This document shows positions 63,531 to 64,000 of a stretch of 64,000 nucleotides of DNA, one piece after another (positions within the stretch are counted from its first letter, which is position 1; the number at the start of each line of letters is the position of its first letter). The stretch lies in the NCBI GenBank assembly GCA_022009835.1, contig CP091726.1:1394624-1458623 (forward strand). Reading direction: 5' to 3'. Origin of the DNA: Bacilli bacterium. Lineage in GTDB: Bacteria > Bacillota_I > Bacilli_A > RF39 > UBA660. Both the position numbers and the translations under genes were made by a program. The notes below the pieces were generated by a model that was not told the origin of the DNA, searched no databases, and saw nothing but the letters and a program-made list of their open reading frames with translations.

Positions 63531-64000
63531 TTAATTATTATATATCCAAGTTCCATCTGTAAACCATATTTGCAATCTGTATCCAATTACTGTTCCCTTT
63601 ATATGCAAAACTTTTTACATGAAGTATTCCTTAAATTACCTTGCAAAAGCATATTCAGGTCCAATAATATCAGCAGCAACTTGACATTCTGCTCTAGTTT
63701 CAAACTCTAATGTTGATTTCAATTTTATGTATTCTTCATCATTTTTCAAAAACTTGATACATTATCTTTATTATCTTCATTTGGTATCTCTATAGTTGTA
63801 GAATTATTTTAGGTTCTTCTTTACTTGTAGAATTAGTATTTGAAGAAGATTGAGTATCTTGTTTATTTGTAGAAATATTTGAAGATGATTTTTTTCTTCA
63901 TTTTTCTGTTTTCATTTGTATTTGCTTTTAGATTGAGACCTATTAGTTTCTTTTACTAATAGTTTTTCTCTTTTTCCTGTTGATTTTTTTCATTATCAGA
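63531..64000 (-). CDS. Ser/Thr/Lys-rich linker protein, C-terminal part (runs off the right edge), frame breaks
   Basis: Visible part about 155 residues. A low-complexity linker (SKSKYK, SSSNISTNKQDTQSSSNTNS, TSKEEPKNNSTTIEIPNEDN) is followed by a small C-terminal domain FLKNDEEYIKLKSTLEFETR, AECQVAADIIGPEYAFAR and VIGYRLQIWFTDGTWIYNN. The composition suggests a surface or secreted protein of the element. The N-terminus is outside the window. Confidence 0.5.

Noticed and set aside
12000..64000. Programmed ribosomal frameshifting or transcriptional slippage at the many A7/T7 runs
   Set aside because: The runs occur equally between genes, several different indels occur within one gene, and no slippery-site context or stimulatory structure recurs. 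Consensus error explains the pattern more simply.

Overview
The window comes from the chromosome of a low-GC Firmicutes (Bacilli-like). The base composition is very AT-rich. Genes for RNase J, IF-2, NusA, YlxR, a Bce-type ABC permease, VanZ and LysM-amidase are of Firmicutes type. TGG encodes Trp and TGA acts as a stop, so the standard bacterial code applies rather than the Mollicutes code. An uncultured gut lineage (RF39/RFN20/Erysipelotrichia-like) would fit, but I cannot place it from this sequence alone. No rRNA, tRNA or CRISPR array is visible.

Layout. (1) 1-8.96 kb, minus strand: a translation/transcription operon rimP-nusA-ylxR-infB-[four small unknown genes]-rbfA-nrnA-truB-mutL. It is driven by an extended -10 promoter at about 9.03 kb with a hairpin in its leader. 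Three of the four small genes between infB and rbfA are paralogues of one another. (2) 9.1-12 kb: a triple hairpin with a repeated loop sequence, rnjA on the plus strand, a terminator, and about 900 bp without genes that carries a near-perfect promoter, one DnaA-box-like site and a folded block. (3) 12-33.3 kb: chromosomal accessory genes, mostly minus strand. They include a two-copy unknown gene family, a LysM amidase, a UDG-family protein, ART-like proteins, an S41 peptidase, a P-loop kinase, GNAT, a YdcF-like protein, a leucine-rich-repeat protein, a histidine phosphatase, a sigma-region-4 protein, a LysR regulator, VanZ and a Bce-type permease. Two copies of a 100-bp repeat with two hairpins lie in this stretch. 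(4) 33.33-64 kb: an integrative conjugative element (ICE) of more than 30 kb. It ends in a large serine recombinase and interrupts the ABC ATPase gene that belongs to the Bce-type permease. The ICE carries a coupling protein, relaxase with two ribbon-helix-helix accessories, candidate oriT, primase, methylase-like protein, VirB4, VirB6, VirB3/PrgI, a VirB2-like pilin, an M23 peptidase, SSB, a sortase and a large thioester/Cna-type surface adhesin.

Main caution. Many genes are broken by short indels in A/T runs while the residues on both sides stay well conserved. Repeatedly the frame is restored by reading a run of 5 as 4, or a run of 7 as 5. An intact paralogue in the same window confirms this for one gene. 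I therefore treat most breaks as probable sequence-consensus errors, give each gene its whole span, and say where it breaks. Coordinates of broken genes are spans, not exact open frames.
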